Below are positions 1-13,403 of a stretch of DNA of 64,000 nt, in pieces. The stretch is from Sipunculus nudus (lineage: Eukaryota; Annelida; Sipuncula; Golfingiida; Sipunculidae). The stretch's first letter is position 1. Each line of letters starts with the position of its first letter. The translations under genes were made by a program, and so were the position numbers. Below the pieces are notes generated by a model. It was given only the letters and a program-made list of their open reading frames with translations, had not been told where the DNA came from and ran no database searches. Location: contig CM049318.1 of the NCBI GenBank assembly GCA_026874595.1, positions 23,564,456-23,628,455 of the forward strand. The letters are read 5' to 3'.

Positions 1-1486
1 AGGTATAAAAATCTCCTTGGAAACCTGAAATTAGGGCACTGCGACCGATATCCTCCGAGCTACTGGGCTTGTAAAAAAAAAAACCCAGGATAATCAAAAA
101 TTTGATACAAAACCTCCAGTATCTTGATAATTAATGCATGGATTGTCATGAAACTTGCCTTTAATATTGGCCATGACTAGTTTTGTCAGTTCCCGAAAAG
201 TGGTGGTGCCATCGGTATTTTTTTCTTATTTTTACGAATATTTTTCCATATTTTTTACTATAAAATGACAACAATTATGTCAGTTTCTCAGCTACGATTC
301 CATCTAGTGTCCCAAAACCTGGTGTGTTTATTGATCACAGGTGGATGTCCTATAGTAATCACCCTGTCTGTGTTTGTTCATCTGTCTGTCTGTCTGTCTG
401 TCCATCCGTCTATCCACACAAATTTGTTTCCAGATGATAATTCCAGGTTGGATTGACATATGGATTTCAGACATGACTTACACATGGCCCACCACTAAAG
501 AAAGATGGTACGTACCTGTATAATTTTTGGGTCATAAGGTCAGAGGTCAAGGTCACAAGACTCACTTATTTAAAAAGATTATGGCTGCATTTTAAGCCAA
601 GCTTTTCATCCCAAACTATCCATTATATCTTGCATATTTAGCTGACTTGCCAGTATAGGGAAAGCATACATGAATTTGGGGTTACGAGGTCAAAGTCACG
701 TACAGGGGCCGTACGTCTGTTCACAAATTAGCTTCTACATGATAACTCCAGTAAATGTAGTCTGACATATTGGTTTCAAACTTAACTTATATATGACTCA
801 TCACTAAAGTTAGAACCCTGTCGATTTTAGGGTCCAAAGGTCAAAGGTAAAGGTCACAGGACCCATATTCCTTTAAAAGTAATGTGTAAGCATTTAGGCC
901 AATCTTTTCATCACAAACCTTCCATCTTCAAGATATTACTTACCTGCCAAAGGGGAAGATTCTTTTCGATTTGGGGTCAAAGGGTCATAAGTCAAGGTCA
1001 CAGGGCCCATCCATTCACAAATTAGTTTTTAGATGTTAATTCTGCTTTGGCTAGATAGATTGGCTTCAAACTTAATTTTTTAATGATCGACCCACCACTT
1101 AAGTAAAAACAATTTGATTTTCAGGGTCCAGAGGTCGAAGGTGAAGGTCACAGGAGCCATATCTTTAAAATGATTGTGGATGCAATGTAAATCAAACTTT
1201 TCATCCCAAATTGTTCATCTTTCACACATGGCTTACTTGCCCAAAGTGGAAGAAATCTGTAGATTTTGAGGTTACCTGGTCAGAGGTCAAGGTTACTGGA
1301 CACGAATGTTACAATAAAAAATGTTACAATACTCTAAATACTGCAAGTTCAGGGATAATAAGTTCTCAGATTTTTAGGTCACAAGGGATTGGTTAAGGTC
1401 ACAGGACCGTCATTCATAAAAATTTATTTAAAAATATCCTAATATAGACAAATACAGCTGAGCGTCGAGACCCATGGGTCCCTAGT
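1..1486 (+). mobile_element. AGCTCAGCTGA-family element, right part (A1)
   Basis: The window opens inside a dispersed element. Bases 1-240 match the 340-bp core unit seen at 29-31 kb. From about 530 to 1400 the core switches to units of roughly 145 bp carrying AGGTCA motifs. It ends with AGCTGAGCGTC then the palindrome GACCCATGGGTC (1469-1480), as in the other right ends. Non-coding. Confidence 0.7.
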
Positions 1487-2039
1487 GAATGTAGGTCCCA
1501 CTTTTTGGACCACCTAAAATTAATTGTGAAATGTGACTAAAAGGAAATAAAACACAGGAATTTGGTTATAATAAGCCATCTGTATATATTAAGTATAATC
1601 ATTTAACCAAAACTTTAAGGTTTAAGATAGAATTAAGTTCTTCAGTGGATGGTCAATATTAAAAATATATATATGTTTTATTGTATAATTAACATGATCG
1701 TGGGGGCACTCTTGAGTGGGAATCCGTTAAACGTCTATAGAACTTAAATATTACCGAATGTAGTCTACGCGATCAATCATAAAAATAAAATAAATGATTC
1801 ACTATCCATTTAGGCCTATCAGTATCACCGAGACCAGATATTCCAAATCGACAATATATGATCTACACACAAATTTATATTTTATTCATAATCAAGAAAT
1901 AGATACAAAAAATTAAGAACCTGAGGTCATATAATTTTACTGATAAGGGTTTCCGGGATGACACGTTTCTCCCCATTGGAATTTACTGTTCCTAAATTGT
2001 ATTATGGACGAACACAGCCGGACACAATATTCTCATTAA
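1487..2039. other. AT-rich intergenic sequence
   Basis: Between repeat A1 and the FLYWCH promoter. No gene, clear repeat or RNA signal seen. Confidence 0.4.
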
Positions 2040-2168
2040 AACGTACGGAAACACTTTCGGCCTGATACACTTTCTTATGATGGCCGCGCAATCCTGCTAG
2101 CGAGTTTTCGCGTCCATTTTTAACTGCCACGGAGTTCGTCACCCTTACATCATCTGTCAGTGGCTAAA
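2040..2168 (+). promoter_or_regulatory. Probable 5' leader/promoter of the FLYWCH gene
   Basis: A locally GC-richer stretch just upstream of the first ATG contains GATGGCCGCG, reminiscent of YY1-type initiator-proximal sites, with no obvious TATA box. The call rests on position and composition only. Confidence 0.3.
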
Positions 2169-2189
2169 ATGAAAAAGCAAGAGTTTGTG
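2169..2189 (+). CDS. FLYWCH gene exon 1
   Basis: Seven codons (MKKQEFV) followed by a strong donor, GTAAGT. Phase 0 junction. It is short, so its assignment rests on the in-phase join to exon 2 and the leader-like sequence before it. Confidence 0.6.
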
Positions 2190-5100
2190 GTAAGTATTTT
2201 TGCACGATCTAACACTTTCTTTTGGTAATAAAGCCATATTTTGCCTGCCACCAACTGGCTTTATCGCTCACCGTTTCATCCCTTTTGAAAATACGCCATT
2301 TGTGATGAGGAAAAAACGGCCGACCCAAAACGGCCAAGTCCCCACACCCACTTTGGCAACTGTCTACACCAGGTGTTAATTGTCACATTTTCCAAGTTTT
2401 GATGCACAGGAAGATGTGTTTAATATCTGATGTTTGTAAAGAGATGCTTTAACCCACACTTAACAGTTTCCTGTCTCACTGACATTGAATTATTACTTGT
2501 ATATTCCACAAGAAAAGACCACAAATGCCATTGTTTCATTTATTCATTGAGTGAATAATATAAATACTGCACTTTTACTGCTTTATTCTATGGTACTGTA
2601 ACCGAAAGTGTAAGTTTTCAAAATGTCAAATTGCTTGGTAGCAGGTCTCATTTTAGTGTATTTAATAATAATAGAAATGTGTTGTTTAAAAAAAAATTAT
2701 TGGTATAATCAAATTATGAAAATCACTAGAACTCGGGATTAATTTTCCCATTTTAGAAAAAGATCATTTTAAAGACAATTTCACAGGAATATTTCAAAGT
2801 CCGTTATTTCAGTTTTACTTTAAGAAATTATATACATTTCTTAACTGATAAAAAAATGCTTAAAAATCATCATTAAGTGAAACAGATCTGTACTTTGTTG
2901 CTTATTGACAAATGTTGTTGTGACCACACATACCAGGTCTTTCAGCTTAAAACTGCTAATAGTATATGTCTTGATTTTATTCCTCCTACAGATTTTATTG
3001 ACATTTTGTCATCCCCTTCTCACAATCTAGCATTTTTTTTTTTTTTTTTTTTTTTTTTTTGCAAGAAAAGTTGTGTTTGTTACAGTTTTGACACTGAAAT
3101 GATAATAAAGGATAGTAGATAAATGGACCTAATTTTCAGTGAGGGAAATAAACAACTACCTTACATAGTACTTAAAAAAAAACAGAATTATTTTAAAATA
3201 TGAGATATCAGTCTACATTTTACAACATATTGGTCTCACTTATGGCTGTCAAGGTCATTTTTCATATGCAAAAACAGTCATTCGGGACTCCTTGGCCAAA
3301 TCCATTGGCTTTTAGCCTCTAATTATGACTATAGCCCAATGATTCTCCACCAATTTTGGAGAAGTTCACCTGAAATTCACCGGGTTGCCATTTCTACTGA
3401 CTTGATTAATAGAGGGTCATAGTTTCCACACAAAATAGATTGATTTGACATAATCATATATGTATTATATGAGCTTGATATGTAGCTAAACATCAACTAT
3501 TACCAGGTTCCAACAGTTATTCAAGTAGAAACTTCAGTTTATAACAAATGCCTCATGCGTCAACCACTCGGGATGGGCTTCCTGGCGTGAACTGTATCCT
3601 CGAATCACATGGGATTTTTCTTCTCTGTTTCCTGGATCAGTGTTGTCTTATAGCTTTATATGTAGAATATTTGAGGATTGGCAGTATCTTAACATAAAAT
3701 ACATTGTTTTACTCTTGTAAAGTGCACTATAGATGAGCGGTTGACCTGCCATGACCTTGCCTGAATACTTGACCATGGCAGCCCCCATTACATCTGAGGC
3801 TAGAAGTCAACGGATTTGGCCGAAGAGTTTGAATGCAAAAACAGCTTCAGTTCACAGCTGCTGATCGGATGATGTCATGTAAACAGTCTAAAAAATAAAC
3901 AGCCAAAGCAAAGATGGCCACTCATGCAAGAACACATTTGATCAGTCATATCATTGGAAAGAGTGCAAAAAGTTGTATAACATAGACTTGAGATAATTTT
4001 AAAAGTTTTGTTGCCATATAAGGTAGTCACTTCCATTTGCAGCTTGCAAAATTAAATATTCTGTAAATTGAAATTTTTAAATTTAACTCACAAAACAAAA
4101 AAGTGGTGATTTTTATCTAATTTTTTTAGAGTTGGCTGCTGGCAACCCAGCCAATGGATTATGCTGTCTAGTGATGTATAAAGTATAGACTGAAATCAAT
4201 AGAAGACTTGATGATTTTTGTTCTATTTTTGTAGAAAAGGGAGATTGTGGAGGAGGTGTCTGAACAGGAAGCACAGGATGCCATGGAAACGGATGAAACA
4301 GAGGTAGTCTGTAAAGAAGACCAAGGAAAGGTGGATGATGAGATGATAGAAGACGATGAGGTGGAGGAGGAGATAAAGGATGCTGATAGCAACAATCAAG
4401 ATGAGTATGTAAATTATATTATATTGTGGAAGTGGTTTTGTTAGTGGGGTTTTAATTTTTGGAAGTGTCTAGGCAGCGGACAATGTCGGCTGCTGAGTGA
4501 CAGACCCCTGGGCTTTCTAGGCATCCGACAATGTCGGTTGCCTACACAGTCCACACTCCATCCACTGTGCAGCTGACAATGCTTTAACTGATATCACTAA
4601 GTGTCGGCTGCGTAGGTGTTTGACATTCTAGACCTAGTAGTAATAGTTAGTAAAATGTTGCTAAATTAAGAAAAAAGATAACAGGGTTGGATTTATAACT
4701 TGGAAATGAAAACACTAAATGCAGCATAACATTTCATGTAATTTAAGTATAAAAATATGGTAAAAATTTAATTCTTGTGCACTAGAATACATACACCTAC
4801 CGTAAAATCTCCACTTAAAACCGCGGTTTAATCAAAAAATTCAAAATCTTGAAATCAGGTTGATTTCCTGAAAGCACTGTGCGGTTTCCTGAATATCTTC
4901 CTGACAGACATCGTTTTGGGGCCGGCGAGTGGGCGATAATATTGCAACTTTCGAAGGCCGTTCTTAGCAGTAGTCTCGCATGCATGGGAGCCATGTGTAA
5001 AAGTATTATTAACGATTATTTGTTATTTATAAATTAAATATTGCTGATTAGTTTTTCATGTGATATATAACTTGTTATAAAATTTTGGTAATTGTCACCA

Positions 5101-8100
5101 AATAATACGTTTACAACAACCCTACTGTAACACACAGCGGCCCACTTCGTTGGGCATGGTCAAGCAAAATGAAATAAAAGCCTACTTTAAACCTATTTGC
5201 GGCATTATTTAGCAATGATTATTTGTTTAAAACGTAAAATGTATAAAAACTGACATCGTAAAGAGTCACACAATGGCAGACGATCGTTTTAAAATCAAGT
5301 TTTAGTGCCGCCATGTGCTGAAATGCCCCATTATTCTGCTAAGAATATTTTGAACGGCTGTACGCGGTGGGTGGTAAACAGAACAGCCACCTATTTCGTC
5401 CCAGCGTGCCTTGCGTGAACACTGCCTTGACAAAATGGCTCCCCACACGGAAACTTTCTTCAGGAAAAAAAACTTGCTTACCCCGACTGGCCACTTTAAT
5501 TTTACCTTAAAATCACTCGTTATCAAGCGTCATGTTTCCTATACGTGCGTATCTCGACAAGGTAACTTCAGTTACTTTGATATTTAGTTAAGTTGAGCAG
5601 CGATGTTTTCAAACGCGCCAGCAAATTGTGACATGGAGCGATGTCAACGTACGATGTGACAATGATAATACCGAAGTAACCAGTATGAAAATGATTTGAA
5701 TCTTCCGAGTAATTCCAGAAAATGGAATTTTCATAAAAAATTTTAGAATTAAAATATACAGTGACTTGAAATGGATCAGCAGAATATTTTTTTTTCAAAA
5801 TATAATGACAAATCGGTAGCAAACAAGAATACGGTTGGGAATATAAAATCTGTATAAACAGGCAGAGGTTCATCGGCCCTTACGTCTTCCCAAACTTCAT
5901 GCTTGAGTGACCCTGCAAAAAAGTGTTATGATGTGTTTAAATAAAATGCCCAAGGAATTTAAAAGTGGACAGGAATAGCCGAGTCGCAACCTATGCGTGT
6001 TCATTTCTAGATGATAGCTTGATTGTGTCTTTTGTCAAATCATTCCGTAGCAAAAGTTGGTGCGGTTTTAAAGGGGGGTTCTTAATATTTGAGCCCCTCG
6101 CGATGTCTCACCTGGAATTTCGGCGAAGTCTGGGTGCGGTTTTAATTGGAAGTGCGGTTTTAAGTGGAGATTTTACGGTACACTACATGTATTTGCATTT
6201 CATTGACTGACCAGGTCAGATGAATTATGCTTTGCACACAGTTTATTGTGTGTTTGTTTGCACTTGACTCCTTTGATGATGCATTGATGTTATTGTGGGT
6301 ATTTATGAGCCATTTGGTTTGGCAATCAGGTACACCAATGATTTCATAGATCACTAGTGGTGAAGAGCAGATTCTGAGTTCCTGGTGAGTAGTTAGTGAG
6401 TAGATACTGAATATATGTTGGTCTTTAAGGCTTCACATAGAATAAAGGGTTGAAATCAAGGATAGTTAATAGTGGCTTGTCAGCACCATGGCAGTCAACA
6501 TCTCTGTTGGGGATGAATTTCCCTTTTTAGCTCAGCTGACTGTAAGTCATCTGAGCTATAGTCGTGGTCCATTGTCCGTCGTCCGTCCGTCTGTCCATCC
6601 GTTAGACTGGCATGTTTTGAAACCGTTAGACCTACGAATCCAAAATTCAGCTTACTGTTAGATGTCCCCAAAATCTCCTACCATACCAAAAATTTGGTCA
6701 ATATGACTTCGTTCCTTCGAGATATTTAGGAAAACCTCAAATTTCCATTAAAAACCTATTATCACACTTCAGGACAGCCCAGTATCAAAACCACTTATCT
6801 GATTTTCATGGCAAGTTTTTTTCTGTTAGTACTATTGATTAAATTTTCACAGCATGTAAACATAAGTATTTAATTTGTTGCAATCTGAAATTTGAAAATA
6901 AAAGCTTGAAAATTAGGCAAGTTATTGATTTTTTTCTTGAGGCTCTATCGTAGTCATTTGCTTTGATTACAGATGCAGGGTCCCACTTCGGGTCACTAGA
7001 AGTCAGCTATGCCAGGGTTTCTGATTTGTTACAGTCACTGGGGGAGATCCCCTGCTGTGACAGGTGTAACATTATTGTCATATCACCACCCCATCCCCCC
7101 CCCCCCCCTCAGCAAACCCAACCCATCAAGTGTTATGCAGTAATTGTTATTGTTTTCACTGTATCTCCTTAATTGTAATGCTGTTTCCACTCCAATATAC
7201 AAAAACTTTCCTTGAAAAAGTAATTCAAGGTGAAATCCAGATGATGCCATGTTGTGTTCATATAGCATTATTTAAGGAATCAATTTCCTTTTAAATGATT
7301 GTAACAAATATAATTAAACCCATCAGTATGCTTGAATTTTTAAAATATGAAGTAAATTATGAATAAATAAAGGCATTTTTAGCTCAGCTGACTATAAGTC
7401 ATCTGAGCTATAGTCGTGGTCCATTGTCCGTCTGTCCGTCCGTCTGTCCGTCCGTCCGTCCGTAGATGTGGCACGTTTTGAAACCGTAAGACCTAGGAAT
7501 CCAAAATTCGGCATAATGTTAGATGTCCCCAAGATCTCCTACCAAGCCTTAAACTGGGTTTTTGTGACTTTGTTCCTTTGAGAAATTAAGGAAAAACCTC
7601 AATTTTTTATTAAAAACCTATTTTCACACTTCAGGACTGCCTAATATCAAAACCACTCATCTGTTTTTCCTCATATTTACCATAAATATTTCTCTATATA
7701 TTTCCTATGTACATGCCAGAAATTATGTCTGTATTTTATAATTTAAAAAAGTTATGGGCCCACACATAATGCATTTTGTAAAAAATCAGGAAAGATATTT
7801 GATCACTTATAACAAAACATGTTGAAGCTATGGACTTTTTTTCCAGTAATATAACTTTAATTAATAAAAATTAAATTGTATACCCAAAATTAGATCAAAA
7901 TCTTTTAAATTTTTTAAAATATTAACAAAAATAAAAAATTTGTACCTTAAATTTTGCCCAACTTTGACCATGGCACGTTTTTTTCCTGTAAATACTGTGG
8001 ATTTAATTTTCACAGTATGTTTTTTTTAGCATTTTGTCTGTTAACACCAAAAATTTGAAACCAGTTGATCAAAAACTGTAGATTTTATGCAAGTTTTCAA

Positions 8101-11100
8101 GCACCATGTAACATATTGTTTACATCAAGCTAGGGTTATGCAGTTTGAAAGAGCTCAGCTCCCCAGCTTCAGCTTTCAGTTCCTAAAATTTGGCATACAA
8201 TTAGATGTCTCCAAAATCCCCTACCATGCCAAGAATTTGGTCACAAGGACTTAATACCTTCGAGATATTAATGAAAAACTTAATTTTTCCATTAAAAACC
8301 CTTTGTTACACTTTAAGACTACCTAATATCAAAACCACTGATCTGACTTCAATCATATATAATATACATATTTTTCTATACATTCTCTATGCACATGCCA
8401 GAAATGATGTCAGTATTGCGTAATTGATTTAAGTAATGGGTCCAAACATAATGCTCTTTGTAAAAAATCAAGAAATATATTTACTCCCTTAACAAGGGGA
8501 TTGCTGAAGCTGGAGATTTTTTGTCAGGGATGTAACAATATTTAATCAAGATTCAATTGAATACCCATAATTAGTTCTGAATTTTTCAAATTTTATAAGT
8601 TATTAGTATAAATATAAAATTAGTACCTTAAATTTTGCCCAACTTTGACCATGGCACGTTTGTTTCCTATGAGCACTGTTGATATAATTTTCATGTTATG
8701 CACACATAATGATTTCAGCTTTTTAGTTTAGAAAGCTGAAAGAAATCGGCCAAAAATTGTAGCTTTTATTAATGTTTTTATGAGACCATGTTAGACCTTG
8801 GCTCTCTTCAGCCCCTCTTGAGTCACCTGTATGTTGACCTTGATGAAGTTTCATCAGATTATGCATGCTTGAGGCGAGGCATTCACTTGGGCAGCCAGGC
8901 AGCTTATGGCCAGCCACAGTTGATCCAAGTGTCCAACCCAACTCATCTAGTAGTTTTAACCAACAACATAACAATAAACAATAAATTAATAAATTTTTAT
9001 TGATTTTTAATAACAGATTAAAGAAAATAGAAAAGGAATTTGTTAGTTTATAATAACAGGAAATTAACTTGCAGTTACTGTTGATATAAGAATCTTGTAT
9101 CGATGGATAGAATGTCACGTATTCCAAATAACACCATGCAGTTACCTATGGTATTTTTCAGTTCAATTTTAATGATAAAAAAGTAAATCATATTATTCAT
9201 TACTAATCATTAGGGATCATATGAAGAAAATTAATGATAGACAAAGATGCAGTTGATAATATTAATCTAGATTCCTACTGTGTCTAGTGTGTACATTGAT
9301 GTGAAATTAGTCCAAAATAAATATATAACATTTATTTTTTTTAATATAAATAAAAGCCATAAAACCAGATTTTTATGATCATTATTTAAATGTGTGAATT
9401 TTGTATATTCTGGATTCTCAACATCATTGTTTGGTGAAAACTGAATAAATACCAGACATGGTGGGAATACTTTGCAATTGTATTTAAATACGAATATGCA
9501 TATGTACTCCATTATAAAATTTCTTGCAAAAAGAATGGGAGTTCAGGTAAAAATGAAAGTATATGAATACCAGTGCAAATACTTTCAAAATGTATTCATG
9601 AATGCATTCATGAATATATTCTTTAATATTATTTTAATAATCATTTCAATTATATTTCATTTTAAAAAATCATACGTTCTCTAAATAATTTTTAATAAAA
9701 ATTATATTTGGGACAATATTTGTAATTTTTTAAATAAATAGTTAAACTCTTATATTATATGTTCTGCTTATAAGTTATATGGCCAAGTCAAAATCTGTGT
9801 GACAGTAGTACTCCATTTGTTTATAAAATAAATGAAATCAATCCTCTTCCTTGTCTCTAAAGGTACTATCAAAATCATACATAAGCTAAACAACAACAAC
9901 TCATAATACAGCTTATATTTATTACCACACAAAACCAGCATGTGCCTCATTTCTAAATCATATTTTTATCATATATAACAGCTGAGCGCCGTGACCCATA
10001 GGTCCCTTGTTTTAAATTGTTAAATCTGAATCAAGTATTATATTTATATATTTATTATTTTGCAAATTTATTTTTGTGGTAAAAAATAAATAAATATTTG
10101 TATGCATGATGTGGTGTTGTCTGACAAGATTGAGATTTATGATGATGCAATTTAGAATTATGAATTAATTTTTATATTCAGATATATATATGTTATATTG
10201 GAAATGTATAGAAATATAAACTTATAATAAAAAAAACTGATAAAAAAATGAGGATCTAAAACAAACATGTGTTTTATTATTTTCCTGGAGATCAGGCTTT
10301 GCTTTGTTTGCCCTGTATGTATATGTGTTGATTATTCCACCATCTCCCCCCCCCCCCCCCCCCCCACCTCTGCTGCCATTGATTCCTGTGCACTGGGCCA
10401 CAAGTTTTTATTGCAAATGTGTAAAATTTATTTAATTAAAAAAATAATAGGATTAGAAAAAAATTAAGATCTTATTGAAACATAGCAGAATGGAACATAA
10501 AGTGATCAGCTGTGTCCATCATCTCTCCATTATCGTTAAATACATATTAATTATGAAATTTTTCCTATAAGCACTGTTGAAATAACTTTCATATGCTGTA
10601 TGTGTTTGGAATTAAGCTATATCAATCTGAAATTTGAAAGCAAATTATATATTCAGTTGTGTATTATTGCAGGTGTTAAACTTTAAAAAAATTTGATATA
10701 ATAATAAATTAAGAAATAATTGAAACTTCATATATTATCAGCTTTGTTTGTCTACCAGTCTGTCTGTCCTATTTTAATTATTAAGTAATTATGAATGTTT
10801 TTTTTTATCATGTAAGCTTTGTTGAATCAATGGAAAATCTTATGTATATACATTATAATAATACAGAAATGTTGTAACTCCCACCATTCCACACCCCCCC
10901 CCCCCCCCCAGCCACCACCACCAATTCCTTTCATCTGTGGACTGGGGACATTAGTTATATTTCAACTGTATACATTTCATAAAATAAAAAAATACATATA
11001 TTTAATAATATATATTATAAAGAAAATAGATTGAATTAAACAAATGTGTAAACTACTAAAATGTCAACAGTTAAATAAAAAGCCATGTAATGTTCAATTG

Positions 11101-11522
11101 AATAGTACAGATCATTTGTTCACAAACTGCTCATTTAACTCAGTGAAATAAAATACACATCCCTTGTACACATATGCAGGTGTCCATGGTGGCCGCAAAT
11201 ATAAAAATATTGTCCATTCTGATTTAAGGTAGCAGGACTGGTCCTGACCTGACTTTGTTTCAGTTTTTCCTTTGCATTGAACAATTTAATGCCTTAGGAC
11301 CCATTAAAGTATACATTTTCTGAAAGCTAAGGAGATTTTCTACATTTTGATAAATATAAACTTTGTTTTGGAGGAACATTTATAATCTTTTTAATTTAAT
11401 TTTAATATTAAGTATACCTTTTATTGCAAAAACATCAATTTTTAGTAATTTAATAAGTCCTGGGCACTACCTTACTGTAACCAGACCATATTATATTTCA
11501 GTGTGATATATGCTATGAATAT

Positions 11523-11568
<46 letters not shown>

Positions 11569-13370
11569 ACAATAAAAGTACAAATAAGTAAATAGTTACT
11601 AGGTCTAGAATGTCACACATCTAGGCAGCTGACACTTAGTGATATCAGTTTAAGCATTGTCAGGTTGATACCAGCAGTGGACAGGTTAGTTTATTGTAAT
11701 ATAGGTGAAATGTATGCTATTATCATAAGTTCAAATGTCTTTGCATTGATTTGCTTTGTATGTTATATATGCCTGTTCCCAGAACCTAGGTACTTTATGT
11801 CTAAAGTACAGTCACCTGTAAGTGGACCTAAACACTATGAATATCCTGAACCCGACCATCTTACAAGTAGTTATACCTTGGTACTGTCACATGTACCTGG
11901 CTCTAACCCTGGTCGATCTTCACAGATGTACTGTTTCGCCTGTACATGCTTCATATATACAAACATTCCACGCATTGCAAACACAATTTATTTTTTGTCT
12001 AGCACAGTGGTATACATTCATGAAATGCTGACCCCTGTTGATTTTATTCAAGTTGACTTTGCCTGATTTAAAAAATTTATAACTATAGTTATTTCTGTCT
12101 GGACATTTGTTAATGTACAGTTGCAAGAGTGATTTTCATTTATGTTTGGTACCAGAGTCTTGGCCCTGTCACATTATTCCCGACTTGCTACACGGGTTTG
12201 TTGTGTGCATAAATTTTGTTGCACGCAAGAAAATTTCTGCGGGCAGGACAAGATTTGGGTAGGTTTCTTGTGGAACTTGCCTGTTGGATTCCTGGTACCT
12301 GTGTGGGCCTTGCGCGTGCTCTGTTTGACATGGGTGCCAGGCGCATGAGAGCTTAAAGACAGGTGCTGTTAGTTCCTGGCCTCATACATGCACTACAAGT
12401 TACCTTTATACCAGCTAAGTGACAACTGCATGGGAGTTGCCTGCAAGGTGTGTGGATTAAATGTGCTGGTAGTGGGCTTATAAATACAGGTCAGGTGGAG
12501 AGGTCATCATTTCTCAGCCAGATTTCATAGTTGCAGAATGCAAACAACTTGCCTGCAGCCAGCCCTGAGATAACCTAATCAGGAAGGCAGTAACTGGCCC
12601 TCAACATGCCATTACTTTCTTCGTTTACCTAATGTTCCATGCCCGCAGAAATGTCGGAGTACAAGCAGGTTGGCAATACCAACACTGTTCCTTGCCAGCA
12701 AAACACGCTCTATGCCTGCATCTGATGCGCGCTGGGGCAAAATTGCCACAGGTCCACGGCCAACCTACTTTCTTTAAGCAGGTTATCTGCCTGTGACTTG
12801 CTGCCACAATTGGCCTCCTGCTGGTGTTCTGTGTGGACCTCTGCGAAACAACAAACTTGTGCAGCTTACCAGGACCAAGTTTTGAGCATGTTCATAACTT
12901 GGCTGCGGGCATCTCCAACTTCTGTGCCCACCTGCGGGCAAGTCTGGGCAAGGTCCAAGGAAATACTGCCAGGTCCATGCCATAAATTTTTAAAAAGCTG
13001 ATTTTGGTTTATTATAGGTGGATACAATTGATTGGCTATGTTTAATTATTCTGTTTGTTTCTTCTATTAAAGGTACATACATGAAGAAGGTGAAGTGGTT
13101 GACGATTCAGAATTTGTGTTTGTGCCAGGTGGATCACAAAGAGGTAGAGACTTTCTAGTTGAGAAAGCTGGATATGGCTATAACATGACTCGCAGAATGG
13201 GCGGAACCAAGTACTGGCGCTGTACTGTCAAGGGAAAGAAACTGAACTGTTTTGCTACAATTACCCAGAGAGGAAACAAGTTTATACGAGGGACAAAGCC
13301 GCACATTCACCCCCCAAAACCAGGATTACTGACCAAAGTACAGGTCAAGAAAAAGGTCAGTTCTGTATGC

Positions 13371-13403
<33 letters not shown>

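Noticed and set aside
6531-6560. AGCTCAGCTGAC / GTCATCTGAGCT hairpin as an intrinsic terminator
   Set aside because: It is the conserved left end of a dispersed eukaryotic repeat family, found in at least five copies.
8723-9127. 134-residue minus-strand open frame
   Set aside because: Lies inside a non-coding repeat copy, low-complexity hydrophobic content, no domain or splice context.
11665-12066. 133-residue open frame
   Set aside because: No recognisable protein, overlaps other frames, AT-rich intron with no splice support.
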